Shown one piece after another: positions 8,948 to 19,100 of a stretch of DNA of 64,000 bases. Source of the stretch: Pseudomonas sihuiensis (GTDB lineage: Bacteria > Pseudomonadota > Gammaproteobacteria > Pseudomonadales > Pseudomonadaceae); assembly GCF_900106015.1 (NCBI RefSeq), contig NZ_LT629797.1:1922001-1986000 (forward strand), given 5' to 3'. Both the position numbers and the translations under genes were made by a program. How positions within the stretch are numbered: the first letter of the stretch is position 1; each line of letters starts with the position of its first letter. The notes below the pieces were generated by a model. The model saw only the letters and a list, made by a program, of their open reading frames with translations, did not search any database and was not told where the DNA came from.

Positions 8948-9132
8948 GCTGCAGTCCTTTGCAGATTGGGCCCTCCATAGGTATGAAGGCCTATTCAGCG
9001 ATTGATTTGAGCCCGAACGAAAAAATCGCTCCTACAAGCCAGGACAACCTTAGCACCGCGGCTGGATCCCCGCCTTCGCGGGGATGACGGTAGCTGCGCC
9101 TTCGCGGGGATGACGGCGATGGATCATTCGAG
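8948..9132. repeat. Intergenic region with REP-like and CCCGCCTTCGCGGGG repeats
   Basis: No gene is seen. The segment carries a fragment resembling the Pseudomonas CGCTCCTACAA REP element near 9029 and two tandem CGCCTTCGCGGGGATGACGG units at about 9066-9115. These belong to the same family as the repeat forming the 3' end of the GIY-YIG gene and the one split by the prophage. Confidence 0.7.
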
Positions 9133-9138
9133 GTCATT
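9133..9138. repeat. Prophage target-site duplication (left copy), GTCATT
   Basis: GTCATT immediately precedes the TGTAGCGCC phage terminus. The same six bases follow the other phage terminus at 48995-49000. This identifies both boundaries of a transposed element. Confidence 0.85.
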
Positions 9139-9190
9139 TGTAGCGCCGCGCGAAAAACTGTTGCCGTTTGCGCGATAAATGCAGTGAGCT
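9139..9190. promoter_or_regulatory. Phage terminus next to late genes (attR-like) with transposase-binding motif
   Basis: The end begins TGTAGCGCCGCGCGAAAAAC and continues with TTTGCGCGATAAATGCAG. Both parts closely resemble the Mu right end as I remember it (TGAAGCGGCGCACGAAAAAC and CACGATAAATGCG). The GCGCGATAAA core is repeated in inverted orientation at the opposite terminus (48953-48966), as expected for transposase sites. Confidence 0.8.
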
Positions 9191-9223
9191 GACATTTTCA
9201 CGCACGGCAACGGAATTGCCAAA

Positions 9224-11377
9224 TCACGGCACCGGGTTCGTCCTGCTGAACTGGACTCGGTGCCGCTGCCAACTGTTCAACCCTCCCCGAACCGACCAGA
9301 CCTCCAGAATGACCTGGCCCACATAGGTGGTGGTCAGCGTAGCGGTCGTGCCACTGATACCGGTCTGGCTTGCCAGCACGCTGCTGTTATCAGCCCTGAG
9401 CAACCTGCAGCTGTAAGTGGTACCTGGTTCAGGGCCGATATCGCCCGTCGTGGTGTCGATCAACTGGTCGGCCTGGACGATGCGATCACGGTGCGCCCAG
9501 CTGGCAACCACATCACCAACGACCGAAGCCGGATAGCTGGCGCCGCCGATAAGCAGCCGGCCCGGTGGGTACGGCAGCGCCTGACGCCCAACCAGTGACA
9601 GGGTGTCGATCGGAGCCAGCTCCGGAGCCAGCATGCCGCTGCTGGTGATCGTGCGCAGCCGCATCTGCACGCTGACACCAGCGGAGTACTCCGTAGGGTC
9701 AGCCCCCGCATAGTCATCAAAGAACCACACGCGCGCACCAGCCGTGTGGGCGGCCGGTACCGTGTCCACGCAGCCACGGGCAATGGTCACTACCAACGTG
9801 CCGAGGTCGACCGCCACAACCCGAACGATCTCGTCATCGATCAACGCCGCAGTACCCACCTCGACCAGGTCGATGCTTTCGACCGACGTCAGCTGAATGC
9901 TGGTCTCGGCACGCCCAATCGCACCCACCAAAAGACCAGACGGGCAGAAGTCACCGCTCTCGGCACTGGCAAAGGCCGCGCTGCCAACCCGCGATTCAAT
10001 ACCGAAGCCCAGCGACAACGGTGTTGGCTTGAGCGCCAGGGCGGCAATGAATGCGCTGGTTTGATCAAAGAGAGCGACGTTGGCGGGGTCGACGGTTTGC
10101 ACCAGGTCGCGCCAGGTAACCTCTGTCAGTCGCCGGACAGTGGCGGCTGCCGGCGTTGTGTTTGGCGGCACCCAGCCTGGAGGCTGTGGAGGCGTCATGC
10201 TGGTGGCCGGCAACCCGAACACGTCTTGCACAGCCGTGACGGTGATCGCCCCGCTGCCGAGGGTGCCATCCTCGAAACGGCCAGCCCTGACCACCATCAT
10301 CTCGATGCCCCGGCTCAGGCTGCGGATGCGGAATGCACCACCAGGCTTGATATCGCGGCCGCGTCGGTCGAGCTGCACCTTGAAGCGCTTCAGCCCGACC
10401 GACCTGGCCCGCAGATCACGAACAGCCACTCGGCCGGCTAGCTCATCAGTGGGAATGCCTGGGTACTCGATGGTGGTCGAGAGGATCTGGCCGGCACCCT
10501 GGATCGCGGCGAGATTGCGCTCGCGCTTCTGCCTGTTCGTGTTATCGATCGGGCTGCGCCACTTGATGATGACCTCATTCGCTGCACCTGCCGTCGCGGC
10601 GTTGTCATCCTCCATGATCGACAGCAGGCCGCTGTCCTCGTCGAACAACGGGAGCAGCTCAGGATCGTAGTCATCGCGTACCAGGGTCAGCTCAAATAGC
10701 CCCGTCCTGCGACTGACAAAGAGATTGCCGCCGATGTGATCGAGCACATGGCTGACAAAGGCCGAGAGGCTATCCTGGCGCACCCAGCGCAGGCAGAGGC
10801 CGAAACCCTCAGCGTGCAACGCCGTTGCCGCAGCGCGAAAAGAGGCATCATCGATCCGGCTACGATCCATGCCACCACCCCAGTCGCGGTTCGTCAGGCA
10901 CTCATAGATGATGTGCGCGGGGTTCATCGCCTTGATCGCACCGCTGGCCATATCGATAACGCAGCGCTCCGGGTACCAGACCGCGCCATCCCAGCCCTTC
11001 AATGCGCGCCGCACACGGAACGTCCAGGCCTTCGGGTAGGGGTTCATACTGGTCACCAGGCCGTCATAGAACAACGTGCAAACGCCACGGAAAGCCGGTA
11101 CCAAACCGCCCAGCATGGCCGCCAAGCGCCCATTGAGCGGCTGATCAGGCGCGCCCATCATCACGTCGAGCGTTCCCTGGATGCCTCCCTCGCCGTTGTC
11201 GCCTCCAAACAGCTCCGGGGCGTTGATGTTGATGGTTTGGTTGCTGGTAACGCTGCCAGACCAAGCACGCTTCTCACCGACCTTGATCTCAACCAACTCA
11301 TCAATCGCCTTGCCGACACCCATGTGGATGCCGAAAAAGTAGCGATAGCCAACCTTGACTGCCTTCTTACTGCCCAT
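9224..11377 (-). CDS. Phage tail tip / central hub protein (Phage-tail_3 type)
   Basis: A 717-residue structural protein and the last late gene before the phage terminus. It resembles the tail-hub proteins of B3-like siphophages (Pfam Phage-tail_3 type, functional counterpart of lambda gpJ), with an N-terminal beta-rich hub domain and repeated beta-sandwich modules toward the C-terminus. The ATG at 11377 (MGSKKAVKVGYRYFFG) is selected because AGGAGGTG lies upstream; the longer open frame upstream overlaps the preceding gene. It probably fixes the tip of the non-contractile tail to the receptor-binding proteins. The assignment is from composition and position, and the exact family is inference. 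Confidence 0.75.
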   Translation of the reverse strand: MGSKKAVKVGYRYFFGIHMGVGKAIDELVEIKVGEKRAWSGSVTSNQTININAPELFGGDNGEGGIQGTLDVMMGAPDQPLNGRLAAMLGGLVPAFRGVCTLFYDGLVTSMNPYPKAWTFRVRRALKGWDGAVWYPERCVIDMASGAIKAMNPAHIIYECLTNRDWGGGMDRSRIDDASFRAAATALHAEGFGLCLRWVRQDSLSAFVSHVLDHIGGNLFVSRRTGLFELTLVRDDYDPELLPLFDEDSGLLSIMEDDNAATAGAANEVIIKWRSPIDNTNRQKRERNLAAIQGAGQILSTTIEYPGIPTDELAGRVAVRDLRARSVGLKRFKVQLDRRGRDIKPGGAFRIRSLSRGIEMMVVRAGRFEDGTLGSGAITVTAVQDVFGLPATSMTPPQPPGWVPPNTTPAAATVRRLTEVTWRDLVQTVDPANVALFDQTSAFIAALALKPTPLSLGFGIESRVGSAAFASAESGDFCPSGLLVGAIGRAETSIQLTSVESIDLVEVGTAALIDDEIVRVVAVDLGTLVVTIARGCVDTVPAAHTAGARVWFFDDYAGADPTEYSAGVSVQMRLRTITSSGMLAPELAPIDTLSLVGRQALPYPPGRLLIGGASYPASVVGDVVASWAHRDRIVQADQLIDTTTGDIGPEPGTTYSCRLLRADNSSVLASQTGISGTTATLTTTYVGQVILEVWSVRGGLNSWQRHRVQFSRTNPVP

Positions 11378-11606
11378 CACACACCTCCTGCCGCGCGAAC
11401 TCGACCAGGTGCATGGCCATGGCATCACCCGTGGCGACCAGCTTGCTGGCCACGATGCCGCCATCGTTCACGATCTGCCCCCAGTCGAGACCATACCGTG
11501 CAGCCAATGCGCGGCCCCCCTTGTGGCAGAAGCCCGCCCGACCATTGAATGCCGGCACGCTATGCATGTGCTCCAGGGTCACGAACAGCTCGTCGTCACT
11601 GATCAT
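11367..11606 (-). CDS. Small conserved phage tail-region protein
   Basis: A 79-residue protein (MISDDELFVTLEHMHSVPAF) with no family I recognise. Its ATG overlaps the stop of the preceding gene as TAATG and its end overlaps the start of the tail hub gene by 11 bp. Conserved Cys, His and Asp residues (FCHKGGRALAARYGLDW) could suggest a small enzyme-like fold. Position just before the hub matches where lambda-like phages carry tail-assembly proteins (gpK/gpI), but no NlpC/P60 motif is evident. Confidence 0.6.
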   Translation of the reverse strand: MISDDELFVTLEHMHSVPAFNGRAGFCHKGGRALAARYGLDWGQIVNDGGIVASKLVATGDAMAMHLVEFARQEVCDGQ

Positions 11607-11845
11607 TACTTGCCGCTCTTCGTCTTGATCGGTTGGGTGCGATAGTTGCCGTAGGAGAGCACCATCCAGTCCGGCGTGTAGTTGTCCCCGAAGAACACGC
11701 ACTGGGGAGTGCCCTCTTCGAACTGCGGGAAGCTGAAGTCCTCGAAGGCCACCGGCTTCGGAGCAACAGACTTGGGGCGATTCTTGTACGAGACGTAGGC
11801 ACTGATCGCCATGATGGCGATATACGCCCAGGTATACGGATCCAT
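11606..11845 (-). CDS. Small tail-region protein with N-terminal hydrophobic helix
   Basis: A 79-residue product whose first 20 residues (YTWAYIAIMAISAYVSY) form a possible membrane or buried helix, followed by a polar region with FFGDNYTPDWMVLSYGNYRT. It is coupled to the next gene by a TAATG overlap and lies between the DUF2163-type protein and the 79-residue downstream gene. The family is not recognised; a structural or assembly role is inferred from position only. Confidence 0.6.
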   Translation of the reverse strand: MDPYTWAYIAIMAISAYVSYKNRPKSVAPKPVAFEDFSFPQFEEGTPQCVFFGDNYTPDWMVLSYGNYRTQPIKTKSGK

Positions 11846-11854
11846 GACTTCCCC

Positions 11855-12676
11855 CTAGAAAACCGGATTGCCATCGAACGGCGAACGACCTGCAAGATGC
11901 GGGACGCCGCCGTGGTTGGGAGCGTTGTCGAACTTGTCGTTGCACATCTGGATGGTTTGATTGCAGCCGGGATAGACGCGGATCGCCTGCCCAGGTTGCA
12001 GCCCGGCCGTCCCGCCTAGCAGGGCCAGATTGCTGCCGGTGTGACTCTCAATAGCACGGCGATCGAACTCACCCGAACCAACCGACCACTCGACCCAGCC
12101 CGCCGTGAAATAGCCGGCCGGGTAACTTGCGAATGCGCCACTGCTGATTACCAGGCCGTTCTTGCTCTGAATCTCGGTGGTGACGCGGTATAGATCACGA
12201 TTAACACCGCACGCCACGCTGTAGAGAGCGTGGTGACAGGGTCGCTCCCAGCCTTGCCGCAGGCCTTGCATGGTCATGCGCGCAGAGAGTGGCTGGCAGA
12301 CCAGTTGTGCCTGGTCACGCTTGGGCCAAGAGACGCTCTGAATACTGCCCACCCAGCTGACGACCTGCTCGTCCTCTCCCGCATGCCTGTCGAATATCGT
12401 CAGGGCGATCTCGTTCGACGGCGGTACCCCTCGATAGAGAGTGGCCACGTCGAGGTCGGCCGGCGCGGTGATCTTGAGCAGCTCGACGCTGGCTTCACCT
12501 GTCTGGCGAATCCCATCGTCCGAGATACCGCCGCGAAGCGTGCGGAAGATCTGTGTGCCCACGACCTCGTCTCGGTCTCCACTGGTGTAGAGCCAGCGCA
12601 TGACGCCTCTGCTGAACTGGTACAGCCTTATCGGCGCACCATCAGCCAGTGAGTTCTCGCGGCTGTTAAAACTCAT
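11855..12676 (-). CDS. Phage tail protein, DUF2163/BR0599-type
   Basis: A 273-residue protein resembling the DUF2163 / BR0599-type proteins of siphophages and gene transfer agents, which sit at the distal tail (hub-associated). Cysteine-containing C-terminal segment YPGCNQTIQMCNDKFDN is characteristic: the family has a CxxxxxxC(xD)KF-like motif at this position. The ATG at 12676 is preceded by GAGGAG. It overlaps the end of the upstream 570-residue tail gene by 11 bp. Confidence 0.72.
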   Translation of the reverse strand: MSFNSRENSLADGAPIRLYQFSRGVMRWLYTSGDRDEVVGTQIFRTLRGGISDDGIRQTGEASVELLKITAPADLDVATLYRGVPPSNEIALTIFDRHAGEDEQVVSWVGSIQSVSWPKRDQAQLVCQPLSARMTMQGLRQGWERPCHHALYSVACGVNRDLYRVTTEIQSKNGLVISSGAFASYPAGYFTAGWVEWSVGSGEFDRRAIESHTGSNLALLGGTAGLQPGQAIRVYPGCNQTIQMCNDKFDNAPNHGGVPHLAGRSPFDGNPVF

Positions 12677-14378
12677 CGTCACGCTCCTCGCGAAACACCG
12701 TTGCCCAGCCGGCAACACCCTGGCTATCCGTCATGTGCTCGATCTCCTGGACGTCGCTCTCGAACCGCATCAGGTTCATCCAGCTGATCCGCGCGATATC
12801 GTCAGACCGCAGCTCGATACCCAGGGCCGCATCCAGCGCCAGGCGCTCGGTCTGGCCATCCAGCTCGGTGGCGCCGATGATGCGGCGCATCAGCACCGTG
12901 CCACTCCACAGCTCGATGCGAATATCGCGTCGGCCTGGCTTGCCGTTGCTGAACCTGGTGTAACCGATGTTCACGATGTCGATGGTGGTGGCCACCGCAG
13001 AGGCCGTGGCGACGACGGTGAGGTCATCCATGTGGCTCGGCACCCAAACCACCTTCTGCCTGCCGCACATCCCATAGATGAACGAGCGCACCAGCGCCCG
13101 AGCCGCCCGGCCGAGGTCGAGATGGCGTTGGCCGAGTACCTGGAACGCCCGGCGGGCGGTGTCAGTGACCAGTGGCTGAGCGAACCCACTGTCCAGTGTC
13201 GAACGCAGGCGCTGGGCAGCATGGGTGAGGTTCTCGGTGTCGTCGGGGCGCCGATCCCAAACCGGCCGGCCTCTATATAAGGAGGCTGGCAACCACTCAG
13301 GCCAGTCACAGGCCTCGACAACAAGGAAGCGCACCTCGGCCTCGATCAGCCGGTCGGTCAGCTTGTTTAGCGATGGCTCCTCGAGCAGCTGAGCCGAGCG
13401 AGCGGGATACAGGCGCGAGCCGGCCGGCCAGGCCAGCTGGGTGTTACGTTTTAGCTGCAGGCCTTCGGGGAGTACTTCGAGGATCTCGACCGTCTCGCTG
13501 GTGAAAGCATCCTCGCCACGCAGCATCGCCAGGCCACCGGCGCGGAAGTCGAGCCATTGGGTGCTGCAGGGGATGAAGTCGACGTCGGCGGCAATGCCGG
13601 CATTGAGCAGCTGGATATCAGGCCAGATCGGTATCGACCAGATGCGATCGCTCCACCCGAACAACGCGAGGTCGAGCAACTGGCGCTCACGACCCTCGGC
13701 GTACATTGCGCCATTGAACTCACGCCGCGGCGAGCCGCGCAGCTTGCGGCGCTGGCTGACCCCGGACTCGCTCTGCAGGATGTCGGTGGCGGCCGTGAGC
13801 CTCTCGCGGATGCTGTCGCCCCAGTCCGGCACGAAGGTCCAGGCGATGATGCGGTTGGCGGTGACGCGTAGGCCTGCCTCACGGCCGTTGTCGAACTCCC
13901 AGGTAACGACGGTATCAAGCACCGGCTGGCCATCCGGGGTGACGGTGAGCTGCCAGGTCAGTTCCTTCAGCGCTGGGAACAGCAGCGGCGGGTCGGGCTG
14001 GCCGCTGACGAGCACGCCTTCGTCCGTGCCGCCGATATCGACCAGGGTGCGAGGCTCCAGGAAGGCATTCCACAGAAAAACGTCCTGAGTCTGCGCCGAT
14101 ACAACGTTGCCAAGGTCGAGCTGTTTCGGGCTGATGTGGATGCGGTGATACCAGTCGTCAACATGGGCATGTAAGCGTTTGACCGACAACGCACGGCCGT
14201 TCACCTCCACTGGCCAATGAGGTGTAATTGTTGCCTCACCAACACGCTGCGTATCGCTGACATAAGGCGACGGATCAAACTGATTGACCCAGGCGAACGT
14301 CCAATGATCTTGAGTCAGATTCGGGTTTTCGATGCCGCCTAGAGTCGGGAGCACTGCTTGTCCGTTGAGAACGGCCAC
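12666..14378 (-). CDS. Large phage tail protein (B3-like distal tail protein)
   Basis: A 570-residue protein starting at a GTG (14378) with GAGGGG upstream. It is rich in Trp and beta-strand sequence (DHWTFAWVNQFDPSPYV). It sits between two putative receptor-interacting proteins and the DUF2163 protein, in the distal-tail block. No catalytic motif is seen. Probably a virion structural protein of the tail tip; the function is inferred from synteny with Mu-like siphophages. Confidence 0.65.
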   Translation of the reverse strand: MAVLNGQAVLPTLGGIENPNLTQDHWTFAWVNQFDPSPYVSDTQRVGEATITPHWPVEVNGRALSVKRLHAHVDDWYHRIHISPKQLDLGNVVSAQTQDVFLWNAFLEPRTLVDIGGTDEGVLVSGQPDPPLLFPALKELTWQLTVTPDGQPVLDTVVTWEFDNGREAGLRVTANRIIAWTFVPDWGDSIRERLTAATDILQSESGVSQRRKLRGSPRREFNGAMYAEGRERQLLDLALFGWSDRIWSIPIWPDIQLLNAGIAADVDFIPCSTQWLDFRAGGLAMLRGEDAFTSETVEILEVLPEGLQLKRNTQLAWPAGSRLYPARSAQLLEEPSLNKLTDRLIEAEVRFLVVEACDWPEWLPASLYRGRPVWDRRPDDTENLTHAAQRLRSTLDSGFAQPLVTDTARRAFQVLGQRHLDLGRAARALVRSFIYGMCGRQKVVWVPSHMDDLTVVATASAVATTIDIVNIGYTRFSNGKPGRRDIRIELWSGTVLMRRIIGATELDGQTERLALDAALGIELRSDDIARISWMNLMRFESDVQEIEHMTDSQGVAGWATVFREERDDEF

Positions 14379-14380
14379 AA

Positions 14381-15259
14381 TTAAGGCCCCTCGTAGCGGA
14401 TAGCCCAGCCAAATGTCCCGGTATGATCAATGTTATTCCCGCCATTACGGGCCGACGTGTCCTTCCTATACCACGGGAATACCTTCCAGCGGTCTGGCCC
14501 GATCGAGACAACCTCTCCAGGAACATAGTTGTCTATGCGTGTGTAGCGTGCGTGTTCAAGCTCGGAGGTCAGACTTAACTTACTGGACGGCCTGACCTTC
14601 CAAGATCGCAGAGGCAGCAGCACAGCCTCACTATTCCACCGACTAGGCAGAACACTAATCAGGGGCGCTAATGGTCCAGGACCCACATAGGAAGCACCGA
14701 GTGTCTGGCTCAACGCCCAGCCTTGGCCATCTAAGTCCGAATGAACGAACGAATTGCGGTTAGATAGCCCGTTATTCTGCGTGTACCAAAACAGGGCGCC
14801 AGTTGTATGGCTTGCACCGTTGTTGGACGACTCCGGATCAATACGTATTCCCCCATCGGCGGCCAGTGAGCCTATAGATGCGCCAAGCCACATTCCTGAT
14901 CCAGGCAACCCTTGTATCGTGGAATTACCAAATGCACACCACTGATAGAAGTCGATGCTGTACCTACAGACCAGATAGACCTCGCTTTCAAAAGCGAAGA
15001 CTTCGTATGTCAATGGAAACACGATAGGAACGCTACCTATCTGCCCAAGCCGTACAACATTTGGTGCATCCCCACTCGCAGCAGAGGTACGCCCCAGCAA
15101 CGACAAATAACCAGATACCACCTGCAAACGCAGGAACATTGCCCCCTTGCTGAGCACCTCAGTCACTTCATTCCATGCCCAGCCCTCAGCCACACAGGCG
15201 TCAACCAAGGCACTCCGGACCGCCGCCATGTCATTTGCCGAACCGGTGTAGTAGGCCAT
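14381..15259 (-). CDS. Virion protein, probable receptor-interaction protein (copy 1)
   Basis: A 292-residue protein. Its start (MAYYTGSANDMAAVRSALVDACVAEGW) and its end, with GTFGWAIRYEG, parallel the layout of the neighbouring 281-residue protein: both begin with a helical segment ending in a Gly-Trp and close with a short Tyr-rich strand. The coding sequence has visibly lower GC and less biased third positions than its neighbours, suggesting recent exchange of a specificity module. Probably a distal-tail or fibre-type protein; no family is recognised. Confidence 0.6.
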   Translation of the reverse strand: MAYYTGSANDMAAVRSALVDACVAEGWAWNEVTEVLSKGAMFLRLQVVSGYLSLLGRTSAASGDAPNVVRLGQIGSVPIVFPLTYEVFAFESEVYLVCRYSIDFYQWCAFGNSTIQGLPGSGMWLGASIGSLAADGGIRIDPESSNNGASHTTGALFWYTQNNGLSNRNSFVHSDLDGQGWALSQTLGASYVGPGPLAPLISVLPSRWNSEAVLLPLRSWKVRPSSKLSLTSELEHARYTRIDNYVPGEVVSIGPDRWKVFPWYRKDTSARNGGNNIDHTGTFGWAIRYEGP

Positions 15260-16104
15260 CAGACGTCCAACCTCATTGCGTAATAGTCTGTGAAACCGTT
15301 CCGACCAGCGTCCTGGATTACGACATAGTCGATAGCATCAACGGTAAGAGTGTTCTCCACAGCATTGTCGAAGCCAGAGATATAGAAGACCCCGTCCAAC
15401 GAGCCCCACAGATTGGAGCTGTTGTCATGCAGCTCGACTGGCAACAGGTGGTAATAACCGCCGGTATCACGGAGTTGGGTCACGCCAGCGATGTCATCAT
15501 TGCCCCAGGGATAGCAGTAGGCGTTGAGCCAGTTGTCATTGCTGCGCAGCCCCAGACGCGCTGAGTTGCCCTTGTAGCCGATGCCGTGGTTCGCCGAGGT
15601 GTCACTGAAACGCAGTGTCGCGGCACCGTTGAGCATGCCGCTGCAGACGACCGGGTACGGGTACTGGCTCGGCCGACCATAAGGCAGGCACTTGCCGACA
15701 TAGCAGCTCTCGTACACAGGAGTGCCGACCTTCATCGCCAGCGCGATGCGCTGCGGGTTGAGGGTCAGCCAGTAATCGATACGGTTGTTGTGTGCCGGCA
15801 CGCCACTCAGACGTGCTCCTGGTTGCGTGTCGAAGGTGTTGCCGGCGACGTATCCGGTGAACACCCCAGCCAGCAGGTTGTAGTAGTCGGCTGACGCGTC
15901 CTGGTAGGTGCGGAAGCCGACGAAGATCTCCTCCTCGCCGGTGTAGCCCACACCCTTCAGGATCAATTCACGGTTGGCCGGGGCGGTGTCATAGCGCAGC
16001 ACGATCCAGCCGTTCGCCGAGGCGAAGTCGCGGATGGTCTCCAGCATCTTGTAGTGGGCGAGCACACCGCCCGAGTTGTCGACGAAGCCGATTTGATGGG
16101 GCAT
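15259..16104 (-). CDS. Virion protein, probable receptor-interaction protein (copy 2)
   Basis: A 281-residue product placed directly after the tape measure gene (1-bp overlap), and adjacent to a similarly built protein. It begins MPHQIGFVDNSGGVLAHYKML and ends YAMRLDV. Many Tyr, Asn and Gly residues fit a beta-rich virion surface protein. Position directly after the tape measure suggests a distal-tail component. Not recognised as a defined family. Confidence 0.6.
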   Translation of the reverse strand: MPHQIGFVDNSGGVLAHYKMLETIRDFASANGWIVLRYDTAPANRELILKGVGYTGEEEIFVGFRTYQDASADYYNLLAGVFTGYVAGNTFDTQPGARLSGVPAHNNRIDYWLTLNPQRIALAMKVGTPVYESCYVGKCLPYGRPSQYPYPVVCSGMLNGAATLRFSDTSANHGIGYKGNSARLGLRSNDNWLNAYCYPWGNDDIAGVTQLRDTGGYYHLLPVELHDNSSNLWGSLDGVFYISGFDNAVENTLTVDAIDYVVIQDAGRNGFTDYYAMRLDV

Positions 16105-19100
16105 CAGTTGTTCAGTCCTAGTATTTGGCGGAACTTGCCGGGCTCACGGGAGATGGCAACGGCGATCGCTTCGTTGCCGACCGGGCCGGACATCACGTCG
16201 CCGATCCGCTGCGGATCGTCGATCAGATAGAAGTTCTGGCTGTTCTTGAGCGTGGTACCCGACTCCTTTGCCGGCTCAGCCAGGCGGGTGTTTGCCAGCC
16301 CAGGCGACGGCAAGGCCGGTGCCGGCACGCCGGCTAGGCCGCCAGTCGAGTGGCGCACGCGGTAGTCATTCACAGCAGCCATACCGCGGGCGTTGAAGTC
16401 GTGCAGGAAGGCGAGCGCTCCGGGCTGCTGCACGACGGCGGCACGGGTGACGAACTCGTAGTTGGAGAGCCAGGCTGGAATGCTGTCGCTGGTGGTGGTA
16501 CCAGGGCCGGTGATATGGCCACCAGTCGACGCTGCCACAGCAGCGACAGAGGCGACTCCTGAAATCGCATCGCTGGTCGAGCTTGCCGCTGATGCACCAA
16601 TGATCGCCTGCGCCATCGCTGCGGCTGCCGTTGTGCCCGCAGTTGTGATTGCGCCTGCCATAGCAGTTGCCGCTGTCGTGCCACCAGCCGTGATCCCTGT
16701 ACCCATTGCCGTGGCGCCGGCGGTCGATGCCGTGGTGATGGCCGTTGCCGTTGCCGTAGCAGCGGCCGTCTCAGGCGCTGCATCAGCACCACTGCCGAAC
16801 ATGCCCATCACACTGTTGGTCAGCCCTTCAGCCAGGTTCTTGGCGGCCATCTGCGCCAGGGCATCGGCTACGCTCTGGCCCAGGGCGGTGACGGCATCGC
16901 GCAGATCCATGGTGCCGCGGGCCAGTCCAGAAAGCGCCGAGGTCAGGCCGCCCTCGATGCCGGTGCGCAGGGTCTCCTGCAGGAGCGTGGTGGTGGCCAT
17001 CAGGCGCTGGGCTTGAGCGTCGAGTGCGTACAGAGCCTGGGAGGCCGCCTCGCCGACTGCACCAGGTTGCGCAGCAAGCTCGGCCAGCACCGGGCGGATC
17101 TGCTCCAGTTGGGCGTAAGTCTCGCGGTGGATCTCCAGGATGCGCTCGCGCGCCTGCAGCTCGGTGATCAGGCCAGCATCCTGCTGCACGTTGACCGACT
17201 GCTCCTGGCGCTGCTGCTCGGCCCGGATGCGGTCCATCTCGCGCTGCACGTCATCGACGCGCACCTTGGCTTCAGCCACCGGGATCAGCTTGTCCAGCCA
17301 CGCTAGGCCGGCTTCGTTGCCTGCCTTCTCGAACTCGGTACGCATGCCGGCAAACTTGGTGCGGATCTCCAGCAGCGCGGCATCTGTCTCGCGCCCTGCA
17401 GCACGCAGGAACTCAGCCTCAAGGCCGACATTGGTGCGGGCGTTGGCGTCGGCCTGGCGCTGTGCCTCGGCGGCATCGATCAGAGCCAGCGCAGCATCGG
17501 CCCGCGCACGCATGGCGCCGGTCAGGCCTTTCTCGGCCAGCTCGTACTGGCGCACTTCGGCAGCGGTCAGGCCGATCTTGGCGGCCTGATCCTCCAGGCC
17601 CTGCACGTAACTCAGCTGCTGGCGAACGCTCTGCTCGGTTGCACGCAGCGCGGCCTGGGCGGCGCGTTCTTGCTCGCGCAGGGCGGCAGTGGCCTTGCGC
17701 TGCTCTTCGGTGGCTGCACGTTTGGCATCGGCTTCGGCCTGGTTGGCCTCGCGCTGCTTATCGGTGGCTTCAGCCGCCTCCAGCATGCGCTTGCCCAGTT
17801 CACTGGTGGCCTCGATGTTCTGTTCCTGCATCACCCGCTGGGCGCGCTCAACGCTGGTCAGGTTCTGCAGGCTCTGCAGCTGAGCCTCGGCACCTTTGAC
17901 GAAGGCGTCGGCAGCCTTGGTGCGCTCCTGGGAGGTTGCGATGGCCTCGCGCTCGGCCTCTGCCGCCTCTGCCGTCTGTTTCGCCTGCTCGTCACGCAGG
18001 CGAATCTGCTCGCGCAGGCCTTCTTCCTCGGCAGCCAGGCGCGCTTCCAGCGCCGGATCGATGCCACCGCCGACTCGGTCTCCACGCACGCCGAACATAG
18101 CGGTCTGCCGTTGACGCGCCACCTCGGCGAGTTTGTCTTCCAAGGTGTCAGCTCGGCCAATGTCGAGCATCGCATCCCAGGCTTCTGCGGCCACATTCTT
18201 GACCGCCTGCCAGGCAGATTCCACCAGCCCCAGGTTGCCAGCGATATCGGCAGCCCGACTCTGCATGGCTTCGGCCAGGGCCTCCATCGCTACCTGTGCC
18301 GCACCAGCCTGATCGCCCTGGGCTTCCAGCGCAGCGATCTGCTCGTACACCGCCAACGTCAGGTAGTTGTACTGCTCGTTGAGCTTGGCGGATGCCTCGG
18401 CCGGCTCCTCGGCCAGCTTCTTGAACTCGTCGACCGTGGTGCTGACAGCGCGGCCGATGCTGTTCTCCATCACCACAGCAGTAGTCGCGATGAGCTGGAT
18501 CTGGTCGGCGGTGAACTTACCTGCAGCAGTTACTTCAGCCAGCGCTGCTGCAGCTTGGCGCTGGGTACCGGAGACCGCATCAATCTGGCGGGCCATTGCC
18601 GCCAACTGGTCAGCCGAGACGCCTGCCGAATTTCCCGTCAGGGCAATGGCCTTTTCATACTCGTAAGTCTCGGCCGCGCCCTGAACGGCCGCGATCACCG
18701 TCGCACCAATCGCCGCCGTGACACTGGCGATGGCCAGCGTCAGCGGATTGATGGTGCTGACCAGGGCCCGGCCGGCGTTGGCCCACCCGCCGAAGCTGTC
18801 GCGGATCTGGCCACCTTGCTGCACGGCCACCAGCCAGATCGGCATGCCGCTGGCCAGACTGGTGGTGATGTCGGTGATCTGCATCGGCAGCTGCCGCATG
18901 GCCTGCTGGTACTGCCCAGCCGTGATGCCGGCAACGCGCATTTGATCAGTGGTACCGCCCAGGAGCTGACGTTGCGTCTGCAGCTTGGCGTTGAAGTCGT
19001 CGAAGGTGTCCAGATCGATCTGGCCGGAGGCACGAGCGCGGCGTAGTTGCTGCTCCATGTTGTCCAGCTCGTCGAGCTTGCGGATAACCGGATCGATCTT

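Noticed and set aside
8618..9115. Possible CRISPR array from repeated CCCGCGAAGGCGGG units
   Set aside because: Units are palindromic, few, irregularly spaced and present at distant loci; they are dispersed repeats, not an array with spacers.
9139..9223. Mom/Com DNA-modification genes expected near the late end in Mu
   Set aside because: Only 85 bp lie between the tail hub stop and the phage terminus; no such gene is present.
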